From: an uncultured Pelagibacteraceae bacterium
GTDB lineage: Bacteria; Pseudomonadota; Alphaproteobacteria; Pelagibacterales; Pelagibacteraceae
Reading direction: 5' to 3'
DNA: 64,000 nucleotides
NCBI GenBank assembly: GCA_902581445.1
Contig: CACHOG010000006.1
Location: forward strand, 1 to 64,000
In this document: positions 11,111 to 20,991 of the stretch, piece by piece
How the letters are laid out: the number at the start of each line of letters is the position of its first letter
Numbering within the stretch: the first letter of the stretch is position 1
Position numbers and translations under genes: made by a program
Notes under the pieces: generated by a model
Database searches by the model: none
The model's input: only the letters and a program-made list of their open reading frames with translations
What the model was told of the DNA's origin: nothing

Positions 11111-11896
11111 ATGAGCTTAATGAAAGGCAAAAAAGGATTAATCATGGGCGTTGCCAATGAAAGATCTATTGCTTGGGGAATATCACAAAAATTAGCTGAA
11201 GCTGGGGCGGAATTAGCTTTTACATATTTAGGAGATGCTCTTAAAAAAAGAGTAGTTCCATTAGCAGAAAAATTAAATTCAAATTTAACTTTTAGTTGTG
11301 ATGTTGAAAAGAAAGAGGAAGTTGTAAAGCTTTTTGAGAATGTAAAGTCTAAATGGGGTGAGATTGATTTTGTAGTGCATGCTATAGCATTTTCAGATAA
11401 ATCTGAATTATCAGGAGAATATCTAAATACAACAAGAGAAAACTTTTTAAGAAGTATGTTAATTTCATGCTTTTCATTTACAGAGGTTGCAAAAGAAGCA
11501 TCAAAAATAATGAAGCAGGGCGGAAGCATGATTACCTTAAGTTATGAAGCAAATAAAGCAATACCCAATTATAATGTAATGGGCGTTTGCAAAGCAGCTT
11601 TAGAAGCAAGTGTGAAATATCTTGCAAGAGATCTTGGGTATAAAGGAGTAAGAGTAAATGCTATAAGTGCAGGACCAATTAAAACTTTGGCAGCATCTGC
11701 AATCGGTGATGCGAAATTTTTATATAAGTGGAATGCTGATCACTCTTTTTTAAAGAGAAATGTAGATAATCTCGATGTCGGAAATTCAGCTTTATATTTG
11801 TTAAGTGATATGGCTGGTGGAGTTACAGGTGAGATTCATTACGTAGATGCTGGATATAATAAAGTCGGAATGCCTGACCCAAAAAATATAACATAA
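11111..11896 (+). CDS. fabI: Enoyl-ACP reductase (NADH)
   Basis: Final reductive step of each fatty acid elongation cycle. The 261-residue short-chain dehydrogenase has the FabI-type nucleotide loop GVANERSIAWGI, the LSYEANKAIPNYNVMGVCKA segment with the catalytic Tyr and Lys, and GVRVNAISAGPIKTLAAS, the site of substrate-loop closure. Third gene of fabA-fabB-fabI. Confidence 0.97.
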   Translation: MSLMKGKKGLIMGVANERSIAWGISQKLAEAGAELAFTYLGDALKKRVVPLAEKLNSNLTFSCDVEKKEEVVKLFENVKSKWGEIDFVVHAIAFSDKSELSGEYLNTTRENFLRSMLISCFSFTEVAKEASKIMKQGGSMITLSYEANKAIPNYNVMGVCKAALEASVKYLARDLGYKGVRVNAISAGPIKTLAASAIGDAKFLYKWNADHSFLKRNVDNLDVGNSALYLLSDMAGGVTGEIHYVDAGYNKVGMPDPKNIT

Positions 11897-11899
11897 TCA

Positions 11900-12052
11900 A
11901 TGTTAATTCTGATTTGGTTTATTGTTTGTATTATATTTTACATAGTTCAAATGATACTTGGCGACTCTGGACATGCGCTTGAAGTATTTGCTGTAGTAAG
12001 TGCTATTGCTATTTTCTTAGTAAGTAAAATTAAACACAAAATAAATAAGTAG
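11900..12052 (+). CDS. Small membrane protein, unknown
   Basis: A 50-codon ORF starting 3 bp after the fabI stop (MLILIWFIVCIIFYI, ending KIKHKINK) and ending 2 bp before the next gene. It has two hydrophobic stretches (about residues 1-20 and 28-42) and a Lys-rich, presumably cytosolic tail. It fills the gap between fabI and the GDSL gene exactly, which is strong evidence of translation in a genome this compact. No family recognised. Confidence 0.6.
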   Translation: MLILIWFIVCIIFYIVQMILGDSGHALEVFAVVSAIAIFLVSKIKHKINK

Positions 12053-12054
12053 GA

Positions 12055-12687
12055 TTGAAAAATAATTTTTTAATATTTTTTAAAATACTTCTATTCAGCC
12101 TGCTTTTGACTAGTTGTAGCAAAACTAATGAGTTAGATGATGTAAATGAAATTTTATTGTTCGGAGATAGTTTAATGTCTGGTTACGGTTTAAAGGAAAA
12201 CCAAGCACTTTCAATAATTTTAGAAAATGATTTAAAAGAAGCTGGATATAATATCAAAGTGGTAAATGGAAGTGATTCTGGAGATACTTCAGAGGATGGA
12301 TTGGATAGAATTGAGGAATATACCTCTGATAATGATATCGATTTGATTGTTTTAGGATTAGGCGCAAATGATATGCTTAGAAGAATTAATCCAGATCAAA
12401 CAGAAAATAATTTAAGGAAAATTATAGAAATTGTAAAAAATAAAAATATAAAGATAATTTTGGCAGGCATGAAAGCATCTCCAACAAACGGATTAGCATA
12501 TAAAAAGAAATTCGATGATATTTTTCCTAAGTTAGCAGAGGAATATGATTTAAATTTAATACCTTTTTTACTAAAAGAAGTGGCATTAAATCCAAAGTTT
12601 AATCAAAGTGATGGAGTTCATCCAAATTATGAAGGTGCCAAGGTGATTTCAGAAACAATAAAAGAAAGTATAATTAATTTAGATTAG
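12055..12687 (+). CDS. GDSL-type lipoprotein esterase (TesA-like)
   Basis: 210-residue SGNH hydrolase, probably an arylesterase or acyl-CoA thioesterase I homologue. A lipoprotein signal peptide (FSLLLTSCSK, lipobox Cys near residue 22) precedes block I ILLFGDSLMSGYGL with the nucleophilic Ser, then GLGANDML (block III, oxyanion Asn) and DGVHPNYEG with the catalytic Asp and His. The start is TTG at 12055, and no in-frame ATG or GTG precedes the signal peptide. The position after the fab operon suggests a role with acyl chains, which is inference. Confidence 0.88.
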   Translation: MKNNFLIFFKILLFSLLLTSCSKTNELDDVNEILLFGDSLMSGYGLKENQALSIILENDLKEAGYNIKVVNGSDSGDTSEDGLDRIEEYTSDNDIDLIVLGLGANDMLRRINPDQTENNLRKIIEIVKNKNIKIILAGMKASPTNGLAYKKKFDDIFPKLAEEYDLNLIPFLLKEVALNPKFNQSDGVHPNYEGAKVISETIKESIINLD

Positions 12688-12689
12688 AC

Positions 12690-12714
12690 GGGGCGTTCTG
12701 TTGCCAGGTGCCCC
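12690..12714. other. GC-rich hairpin with GNRA loop, possible structured RNA
   Basis: Two arms GGGGC (12690-12694) and GCCCC (12710-12714) enclose CTG/CAG (12698-12700 with 12705-12707). Read on the minus strand the apical loop is GCAA, a GNRA tetraloop closed by G-C, with an asymmetric AC/AAC internal loop. It sits between the convergent GDSL and small secreted protein genes and is far more GC-rich than its surroundings. Neither strand has a clean T-run after it, so it is not a standard intrinsic terminator. Another CCCC (12718-12721) could pair alternatively. Confidence 0.5.
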
Positions 12715-12729
12715 AAACCCCTTATTTAA

Positions 12730-12936
12730 TTAACTTTTAAAAAGATCAAGTGCTTCGTTTAAAAGTTCTTCTGATTTTGAATGATCTCCATCAGAATGTG
12801 CTTTCATACCAGCATCATGAAGTTCCTGAGCTTTTTCAATCTTTGTTTTTATCTCTCCAGCTAACATCGGACACGAGCCAGCAAAGGCAGAGGTTGAAAA
12901 TATAATTAAAGTTAAAGCTAATAATATTTTTTTCAT
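12730..12936 (-). CDS. Small secreted helical protein, unknown
   Basis: 68-residue protein with a clear signal peptide (MKKILLALTLIIFSTSAFA), leaving a mature peptide of about 49 residues that is charged, helical-looking and has a single Cys. The mature part reads like one TPR-type helix pair (KAQELHDAGMKAHSDGDHSK, then SEELLNEALDLF). No family assigned; a periplasmic location is likely. An AGGAAC-type ribosome site lies just before the ATG. Confidence 0.75.
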   Translation of the reverse strand: MKKILLALTLIIFSTSAFAGSCPMLAGEIKTKIEKAQELHDAGMKAHSDGDHSKSEELLNEALDLFKS

Positions 12937-13021
12937 TAATGTTCCTTTCTTTTTATTTTTGATAATAAATAGTTATTTAAATCTAAAAATCACTGCGACT
13001 TTTTTTGTTTTTTAAAGGTGC

Positions 13022-13246
13022 TTAACAACAACCGCAGCTTTTCTTTTCTTTATTTTTGGATTTTTCGTCAGACTTAGTTTTTTCTAATTCTTTTTTTTAA
13101 TCTTCTATAGCCTGTTTTTCTTTTAAAATTTTATCCTCAAAATAAGCGTAAAGTGAAGAAAATCCTAACTTAGATGCTTTTTTTTCCTCATAACCTTTTC
13201 TACCTTTTAAGTTTTCAATTATTTTTATTATTTCTTGATTTTGCAT
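13022..13246 (-). pseudogene. Small Cys-tailed gene with an in-frame stop
   Basis: From the ATG at 13246 the frame runs 49 codons (MQNQEIIKIIENLKGRKG ... KEKQAIED) to a TAA at 13099-13097. It then continues in the same frame for 24 codons to a second stop at 13022. The second part is highly charged and ends SCGCC, a likely metal-binding or assembly tail. The composition is continuous across the TAA, so one substitution probably created the stop next to a run of eight T. It may be a nonsense mutation, a sequence error or translational readthrough. It lies 10 bp upstream of pnp's end on the same strand. No known family. Confidence 0.6.
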
Positions 13247-13256
13247 ATTCTATTTT

Positions 13257-15329
13257 TTATATGGCTGCTTGTTTAATTGAAAGTTTAACTTTTCCTCTAT
13301 CAAAACCGATTACTTTTACTTTTACTTCATCCCCTTCTTTTACAACATCAGTCACTTTAGCGACTCTTTTATCTGCAAGTTCAGAAATATGAACTAGACC
13401 ATCTTGTTTACCTAAGAAGTTTACGAATGCACCAAATTCCATAATTTTCATAACTTTACCATTATAAATTTTATTTAATTCAGCTTTTGCAGTTAAATCT
13501 TTAATCATTTGCATCGCTTTATTTCTAGAATCTTCATCTGGAGCAGCTACTGTTACAACACCTTCGTCGTTAACATCAACTTTTGCTCCTGATTTTTCAA
13601 CAATCTCTCTTATTGTTGCTCCACCTTTGCCAATCACTGTTGCGATATCTTTTTTATCAACAGTAATTTTTTCCATTTTAGGAGTATGTTTTCCAACATT
13701 GTCTCTTGATTTAGCTAAAGCTTTATTCATCTCACCAAGAATATGAATTCTTCCATCTTTTGCTTGTTTTAAAGCCTGCTCCATAATTTCAAATGTTATA
13801 CCTGTAATTTTAATATCCATTTGTAGGGACGTGATGCCTTCTTTAGTTCCAGCAACTTTAAAATCCATATCACCTAAATGATCTTCGTCTCCAAGAATGT
13901 CTGACAGTACACTAAAATCGTCACCTTCTTTAATTAATCCCATTGCAATACCTGCTACTGGTTCTTTAATTGGAACTCCTGCATCCATTAATGCTAAAGA
14001 TGAACCGCAAACAGTTGCCATTGAAGATGATCCATTAGACTCTGTGATTTCTGATACTATTCTAAATGTATAAGGAAAACTATCTTTTGGTGGCAAAGAT
14101 GAATTGATTGCTCTCCAAGCAAGCTTGCCATGACCAATTTCTCTTCTACCTGTACCAATCCGTCCAGTTTCACCAACTGAAAATGGTGGGAAATTGTAGT
14201 GGAGCATAAATCTTTCTCTTTGAAGACCGTCTAAACTTTCAATTCTTTGTTCATCGTCTGAAGTTCCTAATGTGGTAGTTACAATTGCTTGAGTTTCTCC
14301 TCTTGTAAAAAGAGCAGATCCGTGAACTCTTGGTAATATACCCACTTCGCACATTATTGGTCTAACATCCGCTAAACCCCTACCGTCGATTCTATTTTTA
14401 TTTTTTAGAATATCTGTTCGTACAATTCTTTTTTCTAAATTTTTAAGCTCGTAATTTACATCTAGCTCAGTGTAATTTTCATCATCTTCATAGAGTTTTT
14501 TTGCTTTTTCAGTAATTTCAGATATTTGATTTGACCTATCTTGCTTGTCTCTTGTAGAAAAAGCCTTTTTCAGATCTCCAGTAAATTCCTTTTCTAATTT
14601 TTTCTTTACTTCAGATAAATCTTTTTTCTCAACAACCCAATCTGGTTTTCTGCATTCTTTAGCTAACTCCTCAATCATTTTAATGACTGGAACAAAATTT
14701 TCATGACCAAATTTAACAGCATTCAACATCTCATCTTCTGTTAATTCATTTGCTTCAGACTCAACCATAAGAACTGCATCTTTAGTTCCTGCAACAACAA
14801 GATCTAGCTTTGATTTTTCCAATTCTATTTTTGAAGGATTTAAAACATATTTTCCGTCTATAAATCCAACTCGTGATGCTCCAATCGGTCCAAGAAATGG
14901 CATTCCGGATATTGCTAAAGCTGCAGATGAAGCGATGATAGATAAAATATCAGCCTCGTTTTCTTTATCGTACGATATTACTGTTGGAAGTAATTGAACC
15001 TCATTTTTGAATTCATCGGGGAATAATGGTCTTATAGGTCTGTCAATTAATCTTGAAATTAATGTTTCACTTTCAGTCGGTCTTGCTTCCCTTTTAAAAT
15101 ATCCACCTGGAATTTTTCCTGCAGCATAATATTTCTCTTGATAATTTACAGATAACGGAAAATAATCAACTTCAGGATTTACTTTTTTAGCTCCTACTAC
15201 TGTTGCTAGCACAACTGTTTCACCACAAGTTGCTATAACAGCTCCATCGGCTTGTCTTGCAATTTTACCTGTTTCTAATTTTATTTTTTTGCCATTTAAT
15301 TCAATCTCTTTTTTAAACTCTTTAAACAT
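13257..15329 (-). CDS. pnp: Polyribonucleotide nucleotidyltransferase (PNPase)
   Basis: Phosphorolytic 3'-5' exoribonuclease of the degradosome. The 690-residue protein has two RNase PH domains (about residues 10-220 and 320-540; second-core motifs [14 protein letters not shown] and [19 protein letters not shown]), then a KH domain ([18 protein letters not shown]) and an S1 domain ([15 protein letters not shown]) at the C-terminus. It is last in the nusA-infB-rbfA-rpsO-pnp string, 4 bp after rpsO. In many bacteria rpsO and pnp are co-transcribed and PNPase autoregulates through the rpsO-pnp leader. Confidence 0.97.
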   Translation of the reverse strand: MFKEFKKEIELNGKKIKLETGKIARQADGAVIATCGETVVLATVVGAKKVNPEVDYFPLSVNYQEKYYAAGKIPGGYFKREARPTESETLISRLIDRPIRPLFPDEFKNEVQLLPTVISYDKENEADILSIIASSAALAISGMPFLGPIGASRVGFIDGKYVLNPSKIELEKSKLDLVVAGTKDAVLMVESEANELTEDEMLNAVKFGHENFVPVIKMIEELAKECRKPDWVVEKKDLSEVKKKLEKEFTGDLKKAFSTRDKQDRSNQISEITEKAKKLYEDDENYTELDVNYELKNLEKRIVRTDILKNKNRIDGRGLADVRPIMCEVGILPRVHGSALFTRGETQAIVTTTLGTSDDEQRIESLDGLQRERFMLHYNFPPFSVGETGRIGTGRREIGHGKLAWRAINSSLPPKDSFPYTFRIVSEITESNGSSSMATVCGSSLALMDAGVPIKEPVAGIAMGLIKEGDDFSVLSDILGDEDHLGDMDFKVAGTKEGITSLQMDIKITGITFEIMEQALKQAKDGRIHILGEMNKALAKSRDNVGKHTPKMEKITVDKKDIATVIGKGGATIREIVEKSGAKVDVNDEGVVTVAAPDEDSRNKAMQMIKDLTAKAELNKIYNGKVMKIMEFGAFVNFLGKQDGLVHISELADKRVAKVTDVVKEGDEVKVKVIGFDRGKVKLSIKQAAI

Positions 15330-15333
15330 TTTA

Positions 15334-15582
15334 CTACTTTCTAATATTTAGTTTACTTATTACATCTTTATAAGATTCTAATTTATTTCTTTTTAGATAA
15401 TCTAATAATTTTTTTCTTTTGTTTACTGCTTTCAATAAACCAACAGATGAATGTTTGTCTTTCTTAAACAAATTCATATGTTTTGATAAACTTTCAATTT
15501 TTTCAGTCAATAAAGCTATCTGAACTTCTGATGAACCAGTGTCTTTATCGTGAATTGCTACTTCTTTTGCTTTCTTATTCAT
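15334..15582 (-). CDS. rpsO: 30S ribosomal protein S15
   Basis: Binds the central domain of 16S rRNA early in 30S assembly. It has 82 residues, about seven shorter than the E. coli protein at the N-terminus, but the core is intact: [39 protein letters not shown] and DYLKRN. The start codon lies inside the end of rbfA (8-bp overlap). In most alphaproteobacteria truB separates rbfA and rpsO, and here it does not. Confidence 0.96.
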   Translation of the reverse strand: MNKKAKEVAIHDKDTGSSEVQIALLTEKIESLSKHMNLFKKDKHSSVGLLKAVNKRKKLLDYLKRNKLESYKDVISKLNIRK

Positions 15583-15961
15583 GTTTTTCCTGTCTGTTGG
15601 TATTTTTAATTAAGTTTTCTATTTTTTCGGCATAGTCAAATGACTCATCCTTTACAAATAATATTTTTGGTAGAAATTTCATTGTAATTTTTTTTGAAAG
15701 TGTTTTTCTAACTACAAATGAAAATTCTTTTAAAATATCTATAATCTCATTTGCATTTTTACCTCCAAGCGGTAAAACAAATGCTTTAGCAGTTTTAAGG
15801 TCTGGGCTCATCCTAACCTCAGTAACTGTTATGTTGCTTGTCTCAATATTTGGTAACTTTGCTTCACCCCTCATGAAGATGTTACCTAAAGCTTGTTTTA
15901 TCATTTCCCCTACTCTTAATTGTCTTTGTGATAGAGTTCTAGCATTTTTTTTTGATCTCAT
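15575..15961 (-). CDS. rbfA: Ribosome-binding factor A
   Basis: Late 30S maturation factor with a KH-type fold. The 128-residue protein contains SQRQLRVGEMIKQALGNIF at the N-terminus, VRMSPDLKTAKAFVLPLGG and the C-terminal DESFDYAEKIENLI segment typical of RbfA. It overlaps the end of infB by 4 bp and the start of rpsO by 8 bp, so ribosome assembly and translation initiation genes are translationally coupled here. Confidence 0.93.
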   Translation of the reverse strand: MRSKKNARTLSQRQLRVGEMIKQALGNIFMRGEAKLPNIETSNITVTEVRMSPDLKTAKAFVLPLGGKNANEIIDILKEFSFVVRKTLSKKITMKFLPKILFVKDESFDYAEKIENLIKNTNRQEKHE

Positions 15962-18168
15962 ATTCTTCTTTCTGTTATTTTAGAGTTGTAAGCCTCTATT
16001 ATGTCATTTTTCTGAAAGTCATTAAAATCCTTGAGAGTTATTCCACACTCTAAACCAGCTGAAACCTGTTTTGCTTGGTTTTTTTCTCTAAAAATTGTAT
16101 TTATTTTTCCATTATAAATTATGGCACCGTCCCTTATAACCCTTGCATTAGCATCATTTAAAATCTCACCGTCTATAACTTTTGAGCCAGCTACTTTTCC
16201 CACTTTAGATACTTTAAAAATTTCGAGTATTTCTGCTGATCCAATGACTTGTTCTTCAACATCTGGTGATAATAATCCAGACATCCTTTTTTTTATGAAA
16301 TCTAGCACTTCATAAATTATATTGTATGATGATATAGATATTTTTTCCTGTTCTGCTAGTTTTTTAGCTTCTTTTGTTGGTTTAACATTAAAAGCGATAA
16401 GCAATGCATTTGAAGCTTTTGCCAAACTTACATCAGTTTCCGTAATCATTCCAATGTCAGAAAGTATTATTTTTGGTTTTATTTCATCATGTTTTATTTG
16501 CATAACAGCGCTAATTATTGCTTCGGATGATCCATGTACATCTGATTTTATAATGATATTTAATTCTTCAGTTTTCTTATCGGTAAAAGCAGATTCTTGT
16601 GTTGCAAAAGTAATTGGGTTTTTGCCAATTTTAGATTCTTGAATTCTAGCATCGCATAATGATTTTGCCTCTTTTTCATTTTCCAATACCACAAAATCAT
16701 CACCTGACTTAGATGCGCCATTTATACCTAAAACTTCAACTGGGGTCGCAGGATATGCCTCATAAATATTTTGTCCTAAATCATTTATTATCGCTCTAAC
16801 CTTACCCCACTTAAGACCACTAACAAAGTAATCACCTTTTTTAAGGGTTCCATTAGTGATAATTATATTTGCAATTGGACCTCTTCCAATATCAACTTTG
16901 GACTCTAGTACTACAGCGCTAGCTTTTACATTATAATCCGCCCTTAAATCTAATAGTTCGGACTGAAGAATTATTGACTCAACTAACTTAGAAAGATTTT
17001 GCTTAGTTTTTGTTGAAATTTCAACCATTAAAGTATCTCCCGACAATTCTTCAGCAATTAGTTCATGTTCTAATAATTGATTTTTAATTTTTTGAGGATC
17101 TGCCTCTGGTAAATCACATTTATTGATAGCCACAACAATTGGAACTTTTGCAGCTTTTGCATGTTTTATAGACTCGATTGTTTGAGGTTTTACTCCATCA
17201 TCCGCTGCAACTACTAGCACTACGATATCGGTAAGTTTTGACCCTCTAGCACGCATTTGGGTGAAAGCAGCATGTCCTGGTGTATCTATAAATGTAATTT
17301 TGCTAGAATTATGATCAATTTGGTAAGCACCTACATGTTGAGTTATCCCTCCAAACTCTCCTGAAACAACATTTGTTTTTCTTAAAACATCAAGCACTGA
17401 GGTTTTTCCATGATCTACGTGGCCCATAACTGTAACTATTGGTGGTCTGCTTTTTAAGTTTTCTGGCTTTATCTCTTTAATTTTTTTTATAATCTCATCC
17501 GCTTTTTCCCCTTTAATAGGATTGTGTCCAAACTCTTTCACAAGATATTCGGCAGTATCTGAATCTATTGAATGATTTATAGTGGCGGTAACACCCATTC
17601 CTAAAAGATGTTTAATAATGCTGCTAGATTGCTCTGCCATTCTATTAGCTAATTCTCTAATTGTAATAATTTCCGGGATATTTACGTCTCTTTTTACAGG
17701 TTTTAAACTTTCTATTGCATTGTCTTTTTGTATACTTCTATTCTCTTTTTGCTTAGCTCTCTTTAATGACGCTAAACTTCTTGCTCTACCCTCATCATCG
17801 CCGCTTAAAGCTCTTGAAACTGTTAATTTAAGCTCCCTTCTTTTTGAGCTAGTTTTGCCTTTTATATCCTTCTTTTCAGGATCTGCTTTTAATCTTCTTG
17901 TAGCTCTCTGCTCTGCAAGTTTTCTTTTTTCATAATCATTAGAAGGGACTTTTGGTTTTTCGGAGTTTGTAGTTGTAAGTTTTATTGGGTTGGTTTTTTT
18001 TGAGTTGACATCTTGTCGATTAAAATTAAAGGACCTTTTATTTGAAAATTTACTATTTTTCTTTTCAATTAATACAGAATTTTTACCTTGAGTTTTAGCT
18101 CTCTCAATATTTGATATGGATCTCTTTAGGTTTCCTGATAGTTTTAATTTGGTTTTTTTTTTGTCCAT
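15958..18168 (-). CDS. infB: Translation initiation factor IF-2
   Basis: GTPase that delivers fMet-tRNA to the 30S P site. The 736-residue protein has a short, Lys-rich N-terminal region, then an IF2_N domain (residues about 165-215) and the G domain with [18 protein letters not shown] (G1), [16 protein letters not shown] (G3) and NKCDLP (G4). Domains II-IV follow. It is shorter than E. coli IF-2 through reduction of the N-terminal linker. It lies 10 bp after nusA; ylxR, which often sits between the two, is absent. Confidence 0.97.
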   Translation of the reverse strand: MDKKKTKLKLSGNLKRSISNIERAKTQGKNSVLIEKKNSKFSNKRSFNFNRQDVNSKKTNPIKLTTTNSEKPKVPSNDYEKRKLAEQRATRRLKADPEKKDIKGKTSSKRRELKLTVSRALSGDDEGRARSLASLKRAKQKENRSIQKDNAIESLKPVKRDVNIPEIITIRELANRMAEQSSSIIKHLLGMGVTATINHSIDSDTAEYLVKEFGHNPIKGEKADEIIKKIKEIKPENLKSRPPIVTVMGHVDHGKTSVLDVLRKTNVVSGEFGGITQHVGAYQIDHNSSKITFIDTPGHAAFTQMRARGSKLTDIVVLVVAADDGVKPQTIESIKHAKAAKVPIVVAINKCDLPEADPQKIKNQLLEHELIAEELSGDTLMVEISTKTKQNLSKLVESIILQSELLDLRADYNVKASAVVLESKVDIGRGPIANIIITNGTLKKGDYFVSGLKWGKVRAIINDLGQNIYEAYPATPVEVLGINGASKSGDDFVVLENEKEAKSLCDARIQESKIGKNPITFATQESAFTDKKTEELNIIIKSDVHGSSEAIISAVMQIKHDEIKPKIILSDIGMITETDVSLAKASNALLIAFNVKPTKEAKKLAEQEKISISSYNIIYEVLDFIKKRMSGLLSPDVEEQVIGSAEILEIFKVSKVGKVAGSKVIDGEILNDANARVIRDGAIIYNGKINTIFREKNQAKQVSAGLECGITLKDFNDFQKNDIIEAYNSKITERRI

Positions 18169-18178
18169 AACTCATCTC

Positions 18179-19732
18179 TCAATCTTTATAAACTTTATTT
18201 CTTGCTGACATGATTAAATCGTCAGACTCTTTTTTTGATAGCGCAAAATCTTCCAAATAGCCTTTGATTTTTACTCTTTCCCCTTTTACAATATCATAAC
18301 CACCCGTTAGTTCGTCTGATGCAAGATCAGCAAAATCATTTAGTGTAAGTATTTTTTGCTCTCCAAGAGTAACTAGCATTCCTGGTGTAAGCCCCTCATG
18401 ATTAATTAAATCATTCTCAAGTCCAAGTTCTTTTATTTTTTTTGAAATTTCTTCTTGATCTTTTTTGTAAAATTCATTTGCTCTTTCCAAAAGTTCTTTA
18501 GCTGTATCTTCCTCTATACCTTCTATTTTTACAATATTTTCAACTGTAGAGTCTTTTAAATCGTCAATTGAAGAAAAACCCTCAGCAACTAAAAGTTGAC
18601 CAAGTGTTTCATCTAATTCTAAATTTTTTACAAAGTTTTCGGTCTTCTCTTTAAATTCTGTTTGTCTTTTCTCCGAATCCTCCTGATCTGTCATAATATT
18701 AATTTCATAATTCATTAATTTTGTTGCAAGTCTTACATTTTGACCTCTTCTTCCAATTGCTTTACTTAGATTTTCTTCATTTAAAATTACGTCCAATTTT
18801 TTATTATCTTCATCAACATTTACTCTTTGTACTTCTGCGGGAGAAAGAGCGTTAGAAACTATAACAGCTGGATCCTCTGACCAATTAACTATATCTATTT
18901 TTTCACCTTGTAATTCATTTACTACAGCTTGCACTCTGCTTCCTCTCATACCAACGCATGCTCCAACAGGATCTAGAGAATTATCTATTGCTTTAACACA
19001 AATCTTAGCTCTACTTCCAGGATCTCTTGCTGAGGAAATAATCTCAATAAGACCATCATAAATTTCTGGTACCTCTTGTATAAATAATTTTTCCATAAAT
19101 TTTGGATGTGCTCTTGATAAAAAAATTTGTTGTCCTCTTGGCTCCCTTCTTACGTCGCTACAATAAGCTTTTATACGATCTCCAGCTTTTATGTTTTCCC
19201 TTGGTATCATTTCATTTTTTTGAATTATTGCTTCAGTTCTACCTAAATCAACAATAACATTTCCAAACTCGAGTCTTTTAACTATTCCACTCAATATTGT
19301 ATCTTTTTTGTCCTTAAAATCATTAAATTGTCTATCTCTTTCAGCCTCTCTCACATTAAAACTTATTACTTGTTTTGCAGTTTGGGCTGCTATTCTTCCA
19401 AAATCAAATGAAGGTAATTCTTGCAGAATAGTATCGCCAATTTTCTTTTCTTTATTATCACTACTTATTTTATGAGCGTCTTTAAGGCTTATTTCAGTAT
19501 TTAAGTTTTCTGGATTATCAGTGATAGTAAGCTTTCTAAAAATACCAATTTCACCATTTTCTCTATTAATTTGAACTTCAATCTCATTGTCTTGTCCAAA
19601 TTTAGATTTTGCGGCCTTCGCTATGCCAGTTTCCATAGAATTAATAATAAGCTCTTTATCAATAGATTTTTCTAGGGCAACAGCCTCTGCTATTCTTATA
19701 AGCTCTAATTTATCTGCTCTTCTATTAAGCAT
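18179..19732 (-). CDS. nusA: Transcription termination/antitermination protein NusA
   Basis: RNA polymerase-associated elongation factor. The 517-residue protein has the N-terminal RNAP-binding domain, an S1 domain (about residues 135-200), KH domains (PVGACVGMRGSRVQAVVNEL and KAIGRRGQNVRLATKLMN) and two C-terminal helix-hairpin-helix acidic repeats, including VENIVKIEGIEEDTAKELLE. A GGAAGGA ribosome site precedes the ATG. Only 12 bp separate the start from the terminator-like hairpin behind metK; rimP, the usual upstream partner, is missing. Confidence 0.97.
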   Translation of the reverse strand: MLNRRADKLELIRIAEAVALEKSIDKELIINSMETGIAKAAKSKFGQDNEIEVQINRENGEIGIFRKLTITDNPENLNTEISLKDAHKISSDNKEKKIGDTILQELPSFDFGRIAAQTAKQVISFNVREAERDRQFNDFKDKKDTILSGIVKRLEFGNVIVDLGRTEAIIQKNEMIPRENIKAGDRIKAYCSDVRREPRGQQIFLSRAHPKFMEKLFIQEVPEIYDGLIEIISSARDPGSRAKICVKAIDNSLDPVGACVGMRGSRVQAVVNELQGEKIDIVNWSEDPAVIVSNALSPAEVQRVNVDEDNKKLDVILNEENLSKAIGRRGQNVRLATKLMNYEINIMTDQEDSEKRQTEFKEKTENFVKNLELDETLGQLLVAEGFSSIDDLKDSTVENIVKIEGIEEDTAKELLERANEFYKKDQEEISKKIKELGLENDLINHEGLTPGMLVTLGEQKILTLNDFADLASDELTGGYDIVKGERVKIKGYLEDFALSKKESDDLIMSARNKVYKD

Positions 19733-19743
19733 TTATTCCTTCC

Positions 19744-19770
19744 AAAAAAAAATGGGCCGAAGCCCATTTT
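19744..19770 (-). terminator. Intrinsic terminator between metK and nusA
   Basis: On the minus strand a 9-bp stem (AAAATGGGC/GCCCATTTT, arms 19770-19762 and 19757-19749) encloses the TTCG tetraloop and runs into a tract of nine T (19752-19744). This is a textbook rho-independent terminator for transcripts coming from metK, yet it lies only 12 bp before the nusA start codon. nusA must therefore depend on readthrough, so the element may act as an attenuator. Confidence 0.85.
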
Positions 19771-19826
19771 GAAATTTCAATAATGTCAGGTAAATATAAG
19801 TATTTTTCTTAATTTTTCAACTTTAT

Positions 19827-20990
19827 TTACTTGGTAAATACTGATGCTTTATCAGTTTTTTCCCATGAAAATGATCCATCATTACCCGGATCCCTACCAA
19901 AATGACCATAGGCAGCTGATTTTTCATATATTGGTTTATTTAATCCTAGCATTTCTCTTATTCCTCTAGGGCTTAGATCAAAATTTTCTTTTATAAGTTT
20001 TTCAACATGCAAATTTTTTTCTTCATCATTGCTGAACAAGTCAACATAAATGGATAGAGGTTTTGATACTCCTATTGCATAAGCTAATTGTATCAAACAT
20101 TTATCTGCGATTTTTGACGCCACAATATTCTTTGCTAAATATCTAGATGCATAAGCTGCAGATCTATCAACTTTGGTTGGATCTTTGCCTGAAAAAGCTC
20201 CACCACCATGAGGTGCAGCTCCCCCATATGTATCTACAATTATCTTTCTTCCAGTTAAACCACTGTCTCCATCTGGGCCACCGATTACAAAATTTCCTGT
20301 TGGATTAATATATATTTCATTTTCATCAAGACTCCCCAGTAAGTTTTTTGGAATAGATCTTTCAATATAAGGCATACAAAGTTCTTTAACTTTTGCCAAG
20401 TTTACATCTTTTGAATGTTGTGTAGAAATCACAACTGATTTTACAGCATTTGGTGTACCATTTTTATATTCGATAGTAATTTGGCTTTTTGAGTCTGGTT
20501 CTATTCCTTTTAGTTTACCAGATTTCCTATCTTCAGCCATAAGTCTCAAAATTCTATGTGAAAAATGAATTGGGGCTGGCATAAGTACATCAGTTTCGTT
20601 ACATGCATAACCAAACATTATTCCTTGATCTCCAGCGCCTTCATCTTTATTTCCAGAAGAGTCAACTCCCATAGCAATATCAGCCGATTGAGAGTGTAAA
20701 TGACATTCAATTTTGGTTGCATCTTTGTAAGTAAAACCCTCCTGATCATAACCGATATCTTTAATACAATTTCTAACCTTAGAAATTAATTCATCCTTTT
20801 TGATATCTGGTCCTCTCGTTTCTCCTGCTAAAACAACTTTGTTTGTAGTCGTCAAGGTTTCACATGCTACCCTTGCTTCAGGTTCCATGCCTAAATAGGT
20901 GTCTACAACCATGTCTGAAATTCTGTCACAAACTTTATCTGGGTGACCTTCTGATACAGACTCACTAGTGAACAAATAATCTTTTTTCAT
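19827..20990 (-). CDS. metK: S-adenosylmethionine synthetase
   Basis: Makes SAM from methionine and ATP. The 387-residue protein carries [20 protein letters not shown] at the N-terminus, [12 protein letters not shown], the P-loop-like [19 protein letters not shown] and the C-terminal [19 protein letters not shown]. It lies 1 bp after lnt. A strong intrinsic terminator follows 56 bp downstream. No SAM riboswitch is seen in front, and there is no space for one. Confidence 0.98.
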   Translation of the reverse strand: MKKDYLFTSESVSEGHPDKVCDRISDMVVDTYLGMEPEARVACETLTTTNKVVLAGETRGPDIKKDELISKVRNCIKDIGYDQEGFTYKDATKIECHLHSQSADIAMGVDSSGNKDEGAGDQGIMFGYACNETDVLMPAPIHFSHRILRLMAEDRKSGKLKGIEPDSKSQITIEYKNGTPNAVKSVVISTQHSKDVNLAKVKELCMPYIERSIPKNLLGSLDENEIYINPTGNFVIGGPDGDSGLTGRKIIVDTYGGAAPHGGGAFSGKDPTKVDRSAAYASRYLAKNIVASKIADKCLIQLAYAIGVSKPLSIYVDLFSNDEEKNLHVEKLIKENFDLSPRGIREMLGLNKPIYEKSAAYGHFGRDPGNDGSFSWEKTDKASVFTK

Positions 20991-20991
20991 T

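Noticed and set aside
12690-12721. Resemblance of CTGTTGCCAGGT to the conserved core of 4.5S SRP RNA
   Set aside because: The essential GGAAGGAAGCAGCC-type stretch and long flanking helix are missing; the sequence changes to an AT-rich region right after the hairpin.
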